In this document: positions 18,048-27,234 of the stretch, one piece after another | How the letters are laid out: each line of letters opens with the position of its first letter | Numbering within the stretch: the first letter of the stretch is position 1 | Origin: Duganella sp. BJB480 | GTDB taxonomy: Bacteria > Pseudomonadota > Gammaproteobacteria > Burkholderiales > Burkholderiaceae_D | Reading direction: 5' to 3' | Assembly (NCBI GenBank): GCA_003416985.1 | Contig: QVIN01000003.1 | Coordinates: forward strand, 248,001-312,000 | DNA: 64,000 nucleotides | Notes under the pieces: model-generated | What the model saw: the letters and a program-made list of their open reading frames with translations, nothing else | Told to the model about the DNA's origin: nothing | The model's database searches: none | Program-made: the position numbers and the translations under genes

Positions 18048-18989
18048 ATGACGAAAGCACTGCGGTGGATACTGGTCGTAGTCGTGCTGGCCGGTGGCGC
18101 CGCCGCCGGCTACCAGCATTACGTCAATCCTGAAAAATCCATACTGGACGACCAGGCCCGCAACAGCGCGGGCGCGCCAGGCGCCTTCGTGGCGTTGAGC
18201 GACGGCGTCACCCATTACGAAGCGGCCGGCCCGGCCAATGGCCGCGTGGCCTTACTGGTGCACGGCTTCTCGGTGCCGTCCTACATCTGGGACCCGACCT
18301 TCAAGGCGCTTGCCGACGCGGGCTACCGCGTGATCCGCTACGACCTGTTCGGACGCGGCCTGTCCGACCGTCCCGACGCCGCCTACGACGGCGCCTTCTA
18401 CGATCGCCAGATCGACGACCTGCTCAAGGCGCTGCAAGCGAACGGGCCGGTGGATTTGTTCGGCCTGTCGTTCGGCGGCTATGTCACGGCGCACTACGCA
18501 TCGACGCATCCGCAGCGCGTTCGCACCTTGACACTGGTTGATCCATCGAATACGCGGCCGACCATCCCCTGGCAACTACGGGCGCCGTTGCTGGGCCCCT
18601 ACCTGTTCCAGGTTGGCGCGGTGCCCGGCATGGCCGACAACCAAGCCGGCGACTTCCTGCATCCCGAACAGTTCCCCGGCTGGGCCGACCGCTATCGCCC
18701 GCAGATGGCGTATCGCGGCTTCGGCCGCGCGTTGTACCGGTCGCGGATGCAGATGACGGAGGTGGATTTCGACGCGATGTACACGACCATCGCCAAGGCG
18801 GGCCTGCCGGTGCAGCTCATCTGGGGCAAGCAGGATCCGACGCTGCCGGTGGCGCAGTCGGCCCACATCCGGCGCGCGATGCCCGCTCTCACCTACGTCG
18901 AGATCGACCAGTCCGGCCACCTGCCGCAGATGGAGCAAACGGCCATCTTCAACCAGCACATGCTGGCCTTCCTGGCCGCGCATCCGTGA
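18048..18989 (+). CDS. Alpha/beta fold hydrolase, membrane-anchored or exported
   Basis: 313 residues. An N-terminal hydrophobic segment (WILVVVVLAGGAAAGY) acts as an anchor or signal. The hydrolase core has the oxyanion LVHGFSVPS, the nucleophile elbow FGLSFGGYV (Ser), an acid in WGKQDPTLP and the histidine in QSGHLPQ. The family cleaves esters, amides or C-C bonds; this one resembles meta-cleavage hydrolase/haloperoxidase-type proteins. Its start is 15 bp after the small protein gene, with a weak ribosome binding site. Confidence 0.88.
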   Translation: MTKALRWILVVVVLAGGAAAGYQHYVNPEKSILDDQARNSAGAPGAFVALSDGVTHYEAAGPANGRVALLVHGFSVPSYIWDPTFKALADAGYRVIRYDLFGRGLSDRPDAAYDGAFYDRQIDDLLKALQANGPVDLFGLSFGGYVTAHYASTHPQRVRTLTLVDPSNTRPTIPWQLRAPLLGPYLFQVGAVPGMADNQAGDFLHPEQFPGWADRYRPQMAYRGFGRALYRSRMQMTEVDFDAMYTTIAKAGLPVQLIWGKQDPTLPVAQSAHIRRAMPALTYVEIDQSGHLPQMEQTAIFNQHMLAFLAAHP

Positions 18990-19002
18990 CGTTGACGCGG
19001 CC

Positions 19003-19329
19003 TTACCCAGCCGCGTTGATCGCCTTGCGCGCCCAGGCCAGCATCTGCTCGGGATCGTCCAGCAGGAACTCGGGCGCCGTGTAGTACTTCGTGACCAGCA
19101 CCGTGCCCTTCTTCGTCTCGTAGGAAAAAGGCGCCGCGCCTGCGGCCTCGAACTCGGCGCGGGTGGCGTCGCCGACGCGCAGGTACAGCGTGCTGCCGAT
19201 CACCCACGCGAACTGCCGGCCGTGATACTTGAAGGCGCGGCCGCCGAAGAAAGCGGCGTCCGACACCACAGCGCCGAGCGGCGCGAATTGCTCGCGCATC
19301 CAGCCTACAAACTCGGCGCTCGCAGCCAC
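19003..19329 (-). CDS. TfoX/Sxy N-terminal domain protein
   Basis: 108 residues beginning at a GTG codon (19329). It starts one base after the dsbA-like stop, so it is coupled to that gene. The sequence FVGWMREQFAPLGAVVSDAAFFGGRAFKYHG...TLYLRVGD...FSYETKKG...DDPEQMLAWARKA matches the TfoX_N domain, a stand-alone form common in proteobacteria. Full-length TfoX/Sxy controls competence in gammaproteobacteria. The role of the short form is unknown. Confidence 0.85.
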   Translation of the reverse strand: MAASAEFVGWMREQFAPLGAVVSDAAFFGGRAFKYHGRQFAWVIGSTLYLRVGDATRAEFEAAGAAPFSYETKKGTVLVTKYYTAPEFLLDDPEQMLAWARKAINAAG

Positions 19330-19330
19330 C

Positions 19331-19987
19331 TTATTTGCGCGACATCGCCACCAGCGCGTCCAGCACCTGCAAGGTGGCCTGGTCCAGCTGCGGGCGCGGG
19401 ATGCCAGGATTGCTGGCGTCCACCATCGAAGGATTGGTCAGGTAGCGGCCGTTGACGATCAACGTCGGCGTGCTGTTGACTTCATACGTGCCAGCCACGC
19501 GGCCCGCACTCTTCAACTTGGCGATGACCGAGAACGAGTTGTACGCGGCCACGTATTTGTCCTTGTCGACGCCGTTCTTCACGGCCCAGTCGATATTGTC
19601 CGCATCGCTCTTCAGGCGGCGGCGCTCCACGTGCCAGGTGGTCAGCAGCTTGGCGTGCAGCGACTCTTCCAGCTTCAACGCCTCCAGCGTCAGGAACATA
19701 TGCGCTTCCGGATCGTTCTCGCCGGTCAGCGGCAGGTGGATGCGGCGGAACACGATGCCGTCGCCCTGCTTCTTCACCCACGCCAGCATCGCCGGCTCCA
19801 GCGCGTAGCACGCCGGGCAGTGGTACATGAAGAACTCGATCACCTCGACCTTCTTGCCCTCGGCCTGCACCGGCTGCGGCGTCTTCAGGGTGGTGTACTC
19901 GGCGCCGTTCTTGGGCGCGGTGGGCGATGCGAAAGCGGCGCCGGCCAACAAGGCGGTGGCTGCGACAACGAGTTTCAGGCGAAGCAT
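19331..19987 (-). CDS. Periplasmic thiol:disulfide interchange protein DsbA-like, with a CPAC active site
   Basis: 218 residues: signal peptide (MLRLKLVVAATALLAGAAFA), then a thioredoxin fold with the DsbA helical insertion. The active site reads FFMYHCPACYALEPAM, so the dipeptide between the cysteines is Pro-Ala rather than the usual Pro-His. The cis-proline loop is NSTPTLIVNG. DsbA oxidises cysteine pairs in exported proteins. The CPAC dipeptide would be expected to change the redox potential. The first gene of a two-gene unit with the TfoX-N protein. Confidence 0.88.
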   Translation of the reverse strand: MLRLKLVVAATALLAGAAFASPTAPKNGAEYTTLKTPQPVQAEGKKVEVIEFFMYHCPACYALEPAMLAWVKKQGDGIVFRRIHLPLTGENDPEAHMFLTLEALKLEESLHAKLLTTWHVERRRLKSDADNIDWAVKNGVDKDKYVAAYNSFSVIAKLKSAGRVAGTYEVNSTPTLIVNGRYLTNPSMVDASNPGIPRPQLDQATLQVLDALVAMSRK

Positions 19988-20075
19988 GGTTATCCTTTAT
20001 GAAAAAATCTGCAGAGCGAATATACCAGCTTCCCACGCGCCGCGCCTGCCGGATTTGGCCCTCATTAAGCCCGCA

Positions 20076-20990
20076 TTAAGTCACCGCCGCCGGCCGCGCC
20101 TCCAACCCGGCGATATCCTTCATCAGCGCGATCAACCGCTGCGCGCCCAGGCCCAGCGGACGGTCGTTGAGCCACACCACGTCCACCCACAGGCGCAGCT
20201 GGTTGCTCATGTGCGCGAAGCCTATGCCCAGCAGCTCGCCCGAATCGAGCAGCGGCACGGCCAGCCGGTGCGGCAGATACGCCCAGCCCACGCCGGCGCG
20301 CACCAGGCTCAGTGTCGCCAGATGGCTGTCGGTGCGCCACAGCTTGCGCGAGATGAGCACCCGCTCGTCCTCTATCCCCGCGTCGCGGCCGGCGATGGCC
20401 ACCTGCCGCATGTCGACCAGCTCCTCCAGCCGGAACTGCCCGTTGCACTCGCGCGCCAGCGGATGCCGCGGCGAGATCACCGCCACCATCACCTCGCTGC
20501 CCAGTTCCTGGAAGCTCTCGCGCTGGTCGATCTGCGGCCGCTCGTAGATCAGCGCCAGCTGCGCCGAGCCCTCGTGCAGCATGCGCAGCGCATCGTTCTG
20601 CGGCGCCGACACCACGTCCACCTCCAGCGACGGGAACTCCTCCGCCAGCCGCGCCAGCGGATCGCTCCACGGCGCCGACAGCAGCTCGGGCGCGATCGCC
20701 AGCGTCAGGCGCCGCTCCAGTCCCTGGTGCAGCGACAGCGCGTGCGCCTGCAGGCGGCGCAGCTGGCCCGCCATCTGCCGCGCCTCCGCCTCCAGCGCGC
20801 GCGCCGACTCGGTGGGCCGTACCTCGCGCGAAGTGCGGTCGAACAGCTGCAGATCGAGTTCCGCCTCCAGGTTGGCGATCGCCATGCTGACGGCCGACGG
20901 CACCCGCCCCAGCGCCCGCGCCGCTGCGGAAAACGAACCGTGATCGAGCACGGCGAGAAAGATGGCGATGTTATCGCTGGAGAAGGCCAT
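20076..20990 (-). CDS. LysR family transcriptional regulator, probably of the adjacent PACE gene
   Basis: 304 residues: helix-turn-helix at the N-terminus (NIAIFLAVLDHGSFSAAARALGRVPSAVSMAIANLE) followed by a LysR substrate-binding domain. It diverges from the PACE transporter gene with a 93-bp shared gap. The same arrangement (aceR/aceI) is known for chlorhexidine efflux in Acinetobacter. The start ATG has GAGG only two bases upstream, so initiation may be weak. Confidence 0.9.
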   Translation of the reverse strand: MAFSSDNIAIFLAVLDHGSFSAAARALGRVPSAVSMAIANLEAELDLQLFDRTSREVRPTESARALEAEARQMAGQLRRLQAHALSLHQGLERRLTLAIAPELLSAPWSDPLARLAEEFPSLEVDVVSAPQNDALRMLHEGSAQLALIYERPQIDQRESFQELGSEVMVAVISPRHPLARECNGQFRLEELVDMRQVAIAGRDAGIEDERVLISRKLWRTDSHLATLSLVRAGVGWAYLPHRLAVPLLDSGELLGIGFAHMSNQLRLWVDVVWLNDRPLGLGAQRLIALMKDIAGLEARPAAVT

Positions 20991-21083
20991 GGCCTCATGC
21001 TGTCAGAAAAACTGATAGCTGTCGACTTTTTCAATCAGAAAATCACTATTACCATGGGCGTATCGTATTGAGGAGGAAACTTC

Positions 21084-21506
21084 ATGCAAGGATTGAAACG
21101 CAAAATCGTCTACGTATCGCTGTTCGAATTGATCGCCGTTGGCCTGACCAGCAGCGTGCTGGTGCTGTTGATGGGCCACGACGCCGGCCACGCCAGCGTC
21201 GCGGCGGTCGCCTCGTCGCTGGTCGCCGTGGTGTGGAACTTCATCTACAACAGCGTGTTCGAAGCGTGGGAAGCGCGCCAGGCCAAGCGTGGCCGCAGCT
21301 GGGCGCGCCGCGCCGCGCACGCGCTGGGCTTCGAAGGTGGCCTGGTGGTGATCCTGGTGCCGCTGTTCGCCTGGTGGCTGGACATCTCGCTGTGGGAAGC
21401 CTTTGTGCTGGACTTGGGGCTGGTGTTATTCTTTATGTTTTATACCTTTATCTTCAGCCTCGCCTTCGACCGCATCTTCGGACTGCCGGCGTCGGCGCAA
21501 GCCTGA
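21084..21506 (+). CDS. PACE family efflux transporter (AceI-like)
   Basis: 140 residues, four membrane helices arranged as two 'bacterial transmembrane pair' domains. Helix 1 is KRKIVYVSLFELIAVGLTSS. Helix 2 carries VAVVWNFIYNSVFEAWEARQ, a motif typical of PACE proteins, and a second related copy ends in FIFSLAFDRIFG. These proteins export chlorhexidine, acriflavine and similar biocides or natural polyamines. The GAGGAGG Shine-Dalgarno is strong. The divergent LysR gene is a likely activator. Confidence 0.92.
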   Translation: MQGLKRKIVYVSLFELIAVGLTSSVLVLLMGHDAGHASVAAVASSLVAVVWNFIYNSVFEAWEARQAKRGRSWARRAAHALGFEGGLVVILVPLFAWWLDISLWEAFVLDLGLVLFFMFYTFIFSLAFDRIFGLPASAQA

Positions 21507-21524
21507 TCAACCACCGGAGTCCAC

Positions 21525-22823
21525 ATGGCATTGAAACCGTTCGCGTTCGCAGCACTGGTGATGGCAATGAGCAGCGCAGGCGCGGCGGCACTATCGCCGG
21601 TCGAGCAAAAAATCGTCGACGAGGTCAAAGCCCATTCGGAGCAAGGCTTGCAGCTGCTGGAGCGCTCGGTCAACATCAACAGCGGCACCATGAACCACGA
21701 GGGTGTGCGCGAAGTCGGCAAGCTGTTTCGCGAACAGTTCGACCAGCTGGGCTTCACCACCCGCTGGATCGACATGCCGCCCGCCGTCCAGCGCGCCGGC
21801 CACCTGCTGGCCACGCGCGAAGGCAAGCAAGGCAAGCGCCTGCTGCTGATCGGTCATCTGGATACCGTGTTTGAAAAGGACAGCCCGGTGCAGCTGTGGA
21901 AGCGCGACGGCGCGCGCGTGCGCGGCCAGGGCGTCAACGACATGAAGGGCGGCGACGTGATCATCGTCGAAGCGCTGCGCGCCTTGCAGCGCGTGGGCGC
22001 GCTCGATAACACCACCATCACCGTCATGTTCAGCGGCGACGAGGAAAGCGCCGGCCATCCGGTCGAGATCTCGCGCGCCGACATGGTCGCCGCCGCCAAG
22101 CACAGCGACATCGCGCTGGCCTTCGAAGCCACGGTGCGCGACAAGAACGGCAAGGACACCGGCACCATCGGCCGCCGCGCCTCGGCGTCGTGGGACCTGG
22201 AAGTCAAAGGCAAGCAAGGCCACTCCAGCGGAATCTTCACCGAAGGCGCGGGCTATGGCGCGGTGTATGAAGCGGCGCGCATCGTCGACGGCTTCCGCCA
22301 GCAGGTGATGGAGCCCGACCTGACCTTCAGCCCCGGCCTGATATTGGGCGGCACCGACGTCAGCCTCGACGCCGGCGGCACCAAGGGCCAGGCCGCCGGC
22401 AAGGGCAACGTGATCGCGCGCAGCGCCACCGTGCACGGCGACCTGCGCTACCTGAGCTCCGAACAGCGCGACCGCGCACACGCGAAGATGAAAGCCATCG
22501 TCGCGCAGAACCTGCCGGGCACCAGCGCCAGCATCAGCTTCCACGAATCGTATCCGCCGATGTCGCCGACGGCCGGCAACCTGGCGGTGCTGAAGACGTA
22601 TTCGCAAGCGAGCAGCGACGCCGGCCTGGGGGATATCCCCGCCCTGCCGCCGGGCCAACGCGGCGCCGGCGACGTACAGTTCGTCGCCCCGCTGCTCGAC
22701 AGCCTGGACGGCTTGGGCGCCACCGGCAACGGCGCCCACTCGCCGGACGAAGACCTGGAAATCGCCTCCATCGAACGGGCCACCATCCGCACAGCCATCC
22801 TGCTCTACCGTCTGACCCGGTAA
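21525..22823 (+). CDS. Exported M20 family metallopeptidase (glutamate carboxypeptidase-like)
   Basis: 432 residues with a signal peptide (MALKPFAFAALVMAMSSAGA). Zinc-ligand and catalytic motifs of M20 are present: LIGHLDTVFE, GQGVNDMKGGD and FSGDEESAG, with a bacterial dimerisation domain between them. It resembles carboxypeptidase G2 (CPG2), which removes C-terminal glutamate from peptides or folates in the periplasm. It begins 18 bp after the PACE gene and may be co-transcribed with it, though the functions are unrelated. Confidence 0.9.
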   Translation: MALKPFAFAALVMAMSSAGAAALSPVEQKIVDEVKAHSEQGLQLLERSVNINSGTMNHEGVREVGKLFREQFDQLGFTTRWIDMPPAVQRAGHLLATREGKQGKRLLLIGHLDTVFEKDSPVQLWKRDGARVRGQGVNDMKGGDVIIVEALRALQRVGALDNTTITVMFSGDEESAGHPVEISRADMVAAAKHSDIALAFEATVRDKNGKDTGTIGRRASASWDLEVKGKQGHSSGIFTEGAGYGAVYEAARIVDGFRQQVMEPDLTFSPGLILGGTDVSLDAGGTKGQAAGKGNVIARSATVHGDLRYLSSEQRDRAHAKMKAIVAQNLPGTSASISFHESYPPMSPTAGNLAVLKTYSQASSDAGLGDIPALPPGQRGAGDVQFVAPLLDSLDGLGATGNGAHSPDEDLEIASIERATIRTAILLYRLTR

Positions 22824-22834
22824 ACCTTTCATTT

Positions 22835-22863
22835 TTGACACCGCCTCCTTATAATTGTTTTAT
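22835..22863 (+). promoter_or_regulatory. Possible promoter of the second PEP-CTERM gene
   Basis: A perfect -35 (TTGACA, 22835-22840) is followed at 17 bp by TTTTAT, a weak -10. TATAAT at 22850-22855 is too near to pair with it. The assignment is tentative. Confidence 0.35.
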
Positions 22864-22903
22864 TTGCATGAATTAAATGCATCTATTCAACAAGGAGGCA
22901 AAA

Positions 22904-23617
22904 TTGAAGAAACTTGTGGGTTTGGCCTGCGGCCTAGCGCTGCTGAGCTCGGCTGAGGCGAAAGTCGTCAGCTACGATTTCACCATCACCGTCGACCACA
23001 TCGTAGAGATGGATAACAACGTCAATCCGGTCTACGTGCAATCGAGCACCCGTCCGGGCGCGCTGGTGACGGTGGGTGAAAAGGTGCATGGCACGTTCAG
23101 CTTCGACACCGACACACCGAAAAGCCCCGTCTACCAGCCGCCGGCGCAGGCGCAGGGCAGCTGGGTACTATATTCGGACCCGGCCAACTACAAGAATCCG
23201 ATCGACGCGGTCTTCCAGAACAGCGGCCTACACACCACCGTGCCGGACGGCGTGAAGGTCAACAGCACGGTGCAGGTGATCGACAGCGCAACCGTCCTTC
23301 ACAACGGCGACGGCTTCTGGTTGAGCAACACCGCCTCCTACAAGGGTGAAATCTTCACCAACTTGATCATTCTGGGCGACAGCACCGGCAACGCCTTCAG
23401 CAGCGCCGCGATTCCTGGGCAGCTGAGCCTGAACCAGTTCAACTACGGCAGCTACAGCTTCTCGCGCATGTCGACCGACCACAAATGGGTGGAAGTCGAT
23501 TGCGATTTCACCACATTGACCCTGTCGCCTCCCGCGCCGGTGCCCGAGCCGTCGACCTACCTGATGTTCGGCGCAGGCGCGATGCTGCTGGCCTGGCGCA
23601 GAAAGTCGCGCGGCTGA
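22904..23617 (+). CDS. PEP-CTERM sorting domain-containing exported protein
   Basis: A perfect AAGGAGG (22892-22898) lies five bases before TTG 22904, so TTG is preferred over the ATG at 22877, which lies before that ribosome binding site. The product then begins MKKLVGLACGLALLSSAEA, a clean signal peptide (237 residues). The body is beta-rich with no recognised catalytic motif. The C-terminus VPEPSTYLMFGAGAMLLAWRRKSRG is a PEP-CTERM tail recognised by exosortase. It is likely a surface or matrix protein of unknown function. Confidence 0.85.
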   Translation: MKKLVGLACGLALLSSAEAKVVSYDFTITVDHIVEMDNNVNPVYVQSSTRPGALVTVGEKVHGTFSFDTDTPKSPVYQPPAQAQGSWVLYSDPANYKNPIDAVFQNSGLHTTVPDGVKVNSTVQVIDSATVLHNGDGFWLSNTASYKGEIFTNLIILGDSTGNAFSSAAIPGQLSLNQFNYGSYSFSRMSTDHKWVEVDCDFTTLTLSPPAPVPEPSTYLMFGAGAMLLAWRRKSRG

Positions 23618-23628
23618 TCGCGAATTAG

Positions 23629-23640
23629 TGACTGCAGTCA
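23629..23640. promoter_or_regulatory. Perfect 12-bp palindrome upstream of the exporter operon
   Basis: TGACTGCAGTCA is a perfect palindrome 86 bp upstream of the CvaA-like start. The half-site AGTCA recurs in the inverted repeat upstream of the bacteriocin peptide gene (29052-29080). Confidence 0.4.
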
Positions 23641-23726
23641 ACTATTTCTTGAGGTTCTACAAATAGCCCCCGGAGCATAGCGGCCATCATGTAGGCAGAT
23701 ATTCCGCCCAACATGCAGGAGCCGCT

Positions 23727-24986
23727 ATGAAACGAGTGTCGCTATTCCGGGAAGAAGCACTATCCGCATCCCGAGTCCAATGGTTAGGCGAGATCATCTT
23801 GATCCGGCCATTGACGTTTCGCGTCCTCACCGCAGCCGCAGCCGCGATGGCGGTGCTGGTCGCCGCCCTGTTCTTTCTGGGTAGTTACACCAGGCACAGC
23901 AACGTCAGCGGTCAGTTGATGTCGGACCTCGGTGTCGTAAAAGTCTACCCGCCGCAAGCGGGCATAGTGCTTCAAAAATTGGTACGCGAAGGACAGCCCG
24001 TACATAAGGGCGATCTGCTCTACATCGTCTCCAGCGAGCGCCAAGCCGGCAACCGCAGCGACATCCAGGAGAGCATCAGCGAGCAAGTAGCTCGACGGCA
24101 GCGGTCGCTGCGCGATGAACTGGAGCAGACACAACGAGTGCAGCAGGACGAGCAAACCGCCTTACGCAAGAAGGTCGAGGCCTTGCAGACAGAGCAGGCA
24201 AATGTCGGCCATCAACTGACCTCCCAACGCAGCCGCATCGAGCTGGCCGATGATGCGTTCAAGCGCGCAGCGCAGCTCTCCGAACAAGGGTTTGTCTCCA
24301 AAGAGGTCAAGCAGCAAAAACAAGCGGAGCTGCTGGACCAGCACTTGCGGCTGCAAGCGCTGGAACGCGATGAAATCAGCCTGGGCAGGGAGTTGCTAGC
24401 CGCCCGCAATGACTTGGAAAGCCTGCCGCTAAGGCAGCGCAACCAGCTGGCTCAAATTGAGCGGCAGTTGGCGAACACAGAGCAGGAATGGACCGAAAGC
24501 GAAGCCAAGCGCCGCATCGCTGTAATCGCGCCGGAGGGTGGTATCGCCACCGCCGTCACAGCGGAAGTCGGGCAAAACATCGACGGCGGCCGCCCCGTGG
24601 TCAGCATTATTCCCAAGGGCGCACAACTGCAGGCCCACCTGTACGCCCCCAGCCGAGCCGTCGGGTTTGTCCGCAAGGATGACCATGTTCTTTTACGATA
24701 CCAAGCCTTTCCATTTCAAAAATTCGGCCATGCCCACGGCACCGTGATATCGATTTCCCGGATGGCCATGTCGGCCAACGAATTTTCCGGCGCGCCCGCC
24801 ACAGGCGGCAATTCGGAGCCGCTCTACCGCATCACGGTCCAACTGGCACGCCAAGACTTGATCGCCTACGGAAAGCCGCAATCGCTGCAGGCCGGCATGC
24901 TGGTCGAGGCTGATGTTCTGCAAGAGAAACGCAAGCTCTATGAGTGGGTACTGGAGCCGCTGTTCAGCTTGACCGACAAACTGTAG
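23727..24986 (+). CDS. Bacteriocin export membrane fusion protein (CvaA/HlyD-like)
   Basis: 419 residues. CAGGAGC lies before the ATG. The protein begins with a short cytosolic tail typical of the CvaA/RaxA group (LFREEALSASRVQWLGEIILIRP), then one membrane helix (AAAAAMAVLVAALFFLG). A biotinyl-lipoyl hairpin, a long periplasmic coiled coil (about residues 110-235) and a beta-barrel domain follow. It joins the ABC exporter in the inner membrane to an outer membrane TolC-type channel, not found in the cluster. It lies 22 bp before the C39 ABC gene and forms an operon with it. Codon choice is less GC-biased than in the flanks. Confidence 0.93.
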   Translation: MKRVSLFREEALSASRVQWLGEIILIRPLTFRVLTAAAAAMAVLVAALFFLGSYTRHSNVSGQLMSDLGVVKVYPPQAGIVLQKLVREGQPVHKGDLLYIVSSERQAGNRSDIQESISEQVARRQRSLRDELEQTQRVQQDEQTALRKKVEALQTEQANVGHQLTSQRSRIELADDAFKRAAQLSEQGFVSKEVKQQKQAELLDQHLRLQALERDEISLGRELLAARNDLESLPLRQRNQLAQIERQLANTEQEWTESEAKRRIAVIAPEGGIATAVTAEVGQNIDGGRPVVSIIPKGAQLQAHLYAPSRAVGFVRKDDHVLLRYQAFPFQKFGHAHGTVISISRMAMSANEFSGAPATGGNSEPLYRITVQLARQDLIAYGKPQSLQAGMLVEADVLQEKRKLYEWVLEPLFSLTDKL

Positions 24987-25008
24987 TCGCCAAAAAAAAG
25001 GAAATCAC

Positions 25009-27171
25009 ATGTCCTTCTTAAACGAGCTCTCCTTGGGCTTCGGCCGCAAACTGCCGATGATCCTGCAAACGGAGGCGACCGAATGCGGCCTGGCCTGCCT
25101 CGCCATGGTGGCCGGCTTTCATCACCATCATACCGACCTGATGGCCTTGCGCCGTCGCTTCCCCATTTCGCTTAAAGGCGCGACGCTCAGCGACGTCATG
25201 CACATCGCCCAACAACTCGACCTGGGAACGCGCCCGCTCAAGCTGGACCTTGAGGATCTAAGCCAATTGAAGCTCCCCTGCGTACTGCACTGGAATTTCA
25301 ACCATTTCGTCGTGCTCAAGGAGGTGAATGCCAAGACGGTGCTCATCCACGACCCGGCGGTTGGCTCGCGCACGCTTTCATGGAATGAAGTCTCCGATTC
25401 ATTCACTGGAGTCGCGCTGGAGATCTGGCCCGAAACAAATTTCAAACCAGCCAAACCAGCGCCGGCTATCAGGCTGCGCCAATTGATGGGGCATGTCAGC
25501 GGATTGCAAAGGTCCCTCGGCCAAATCCTGATACTGGCAGCGGCGCTGGAAATTTTCGGACTGATATCGCCATTCTTCCTGCAATGGGTCATCGACAACG
25601 TACTAGTTGCAGCAGACCGCGACCTACTGACCACGCTGGCGATCGGATTTGGATTGCTAATGCTGATGCAACAGTCGGTTACCGCCATTCGCAGCTGGGC
25701 GATCCTGTACATGGGAACCACCTTGAATCTGCAATGGCGCGCCAACGTCTTCACCCACCTGACCCGCCTGCCCGTGCAGTACTTTGAAAAGCGGCACTTG
25801 GGCGACGTGGTCTCGCGCTTCGGCGCGATCGACCTGATTCAGCATACTTTAACAACCTCCTTCCTGGAGGCGATGCTCGATGGCGCCATGACCGTCGTCA
25901 CGCTCGGCATGATGTTTCTTTACAGTCCCGGATTGGGTTGCCTCGCTTTGGGAGCGATGGCGCTGTACGCACTCGGCCGATGGGCGTGGTACGGCCCGCT
26001 GCGCAACGCGACAGACGAGCAAATCGTCCACGCGGCCAAACAGCAAACACACTTCCTGGAGACGATACGCGGCATCAAGACCATCAAACTTTTTCAACGA
26101 CAGGACCATCGGCGCAGTAGCTGGCTGACGCTGCTGGTGGAACAAATCAACGCCGATCTCCGCGCCCAGAAACTGCAGCTCGCCTATCGGCTGTTGAACG
26201 GCCTGCTGTTCGGCACCGAGAACGTACTAATCATCTGGCTTGGGGCTCGGCTGGTCCTCGACGGCAACTTCAGCGCGGGCGCGTTGATGGCGTTCATCGC
26301 CTACAAAAATCAATTCGACACACGCGCCGGTGCGTTGATCGACAAGTTCTATGAGCTAAAGATGCTGCAGTTACAGGGTGCCCGGCTAGCCGACATCGTC
26401 CTGTCGGAACCCGAGCCTGCATCCGGCTCCCACACCGCGGAGACGGGCACGTTCGCGGCGAGCATCGCGGTGAACCAGATCAGCTTCCGATACGCCGATC
26501 AGGAGCCTCTGATTCTGGACAATATCAGCTTCAGCATCGAGGCAGGCGAATCGGTCGCCATCGTCGGCCCATCAGGCTGCGGCAAGACCACGCTGATCAA
26601 TGTACTGCTGGGCATACTGCCGCCTACGAGAGGTGAAGTATGCGTCGGAGGCATCGGCATCAACCGCTGCGGCACCGACTTTTTGCGGTCGATGGTCGGC
26701 ACTGTGCTCCAGGATGACGTGCTGTTTGCTGGTTCAATAGCCGACAACATCCACTTCTTCGACCCGCAAGCCGATCAGAACTGGGTGGAGCAATGCGCCG
26801 AGATGGCGTCCATCGCAACGGAGATACGCTCCATGCCGATGGGTTATCAAACGCTGATTGGCGATATGGGAACCGTACTGTCCGGCGGGCAGAAACAGCG
26901 CATATTGCTGGCACGCGCCTTGTACAAGCGCCCCAAGATTTTGTTTCTCGACGAAGCCACCAGCCATCTGGATGTGGAAAAAGAACAGATCGTCAACCGT
27001 GCAGTCAAAGCGTTGAACGTCACACGCGTAATCATTGCGCACCGCCCGGAAACCATTGCCAGTGCCAGTCGCGTGATCGTTTTGTTAGGTGGGAAGGTGC
27101 ATCAGGATGTCAGACTACCGCAAAACCGAAACGAAGCTGAGGCGGAACCGGCGGCCAGCCAAGTGGCGTGA
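25009..27171 (+). CDS. Peptidase-containing ABC transporter (C39 bacteriocin-processing exporter, CvaB-like)
   Basis: 720 residues in the standard order: C39 peptidase (about 1-140), six-helix membrane domain (about 165-450) and ATPase (about 485-700). The C39 site shows Gln20, Cys26 in QTEATECGLAC, His99 in NFNHFVVL and Asp115 in HDPAVG, so the peptidase should be active. The ATPase has Walker A GPSGCGKTT (near 520), signature LSGGQKQR (near 623), Walker B ILFLDEATSH (near 643) and the H-loop His (near 676). Such proteins cut peptides after a Gly-Gly leader and export the core. The natural substrate is the GG-leader peptide at 28844-29023. Confidence 0.95.
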   Translation: MSFLNELSLGFGRKLPMILQTEATECGLACLAMVAGFHHHHTDLMALRRRFPISLKGATLSDVMHIAQQLDLGTRPLKLDLEDLSQLKLPCVLHWNFNHFVVLKEVNAKTVLIHDPAVGSRTLSWNEVSDSFTGVALEIWPETNFKPAKPAPAIRLRQLMGHVSGLQRSLGQILILAAALEIFGLISPFFLQWVIDNVLVAADRDLLTTLAIGFGLLMLMQQSVTAIRSWAILYMGTTLNLQWRANVFTHLTRLPVQYFEKRHLGDVVSRFGAIDLIQHTLTTSFLEAMLDGAMTVVTLGMMFLYSPGLGCLALGAMALYALGRWAWYGPLRNATDEQIVHAAKQQTHFLETIRGIKTIKLFQRQDHRRSSWLTLLVEQINADLRAQKLQLAYRLLNGLLFGTENVLIIWLGARLVLDGNFSAGALMAFIAYKNQFDTRAGALIDKFYELKMLQLQGARLADIVLSEPEPASGSHTAETGTFAASIAVNQISFRYADQEPLILDNISFSIEAGESVAIVGPSGCGKTTLINVLLGILPPTRGEVCVGGIGINRCGTDFLRSMVGTVLQDDVLFAGSIADNIHFFDPQADQNWVEQCAEMASIATEIRSMPMGYQTLIGDMGTVLSGGQKQRILLARALYKRPKILFLDEATSHLDVEKEQIVNRAVKALNVTRVIIAHRPETIASASRVIVLLGGKVHQDVRLPQNRNEAEAEPAASQVA

Positions 27172-27234
27172 ACTAGCCACCGCTGCAAAATCAAAATTAC
27201 TGTCTAAAGGCGATGGCAGGCCATTAGGAAAAAT

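Noticed and set aside
22850..22855. TATAAT as -10 partner of TTGACA at 22835
   Set aside because: The spacing is 9 bp, too short for a sigma-70 promoter.
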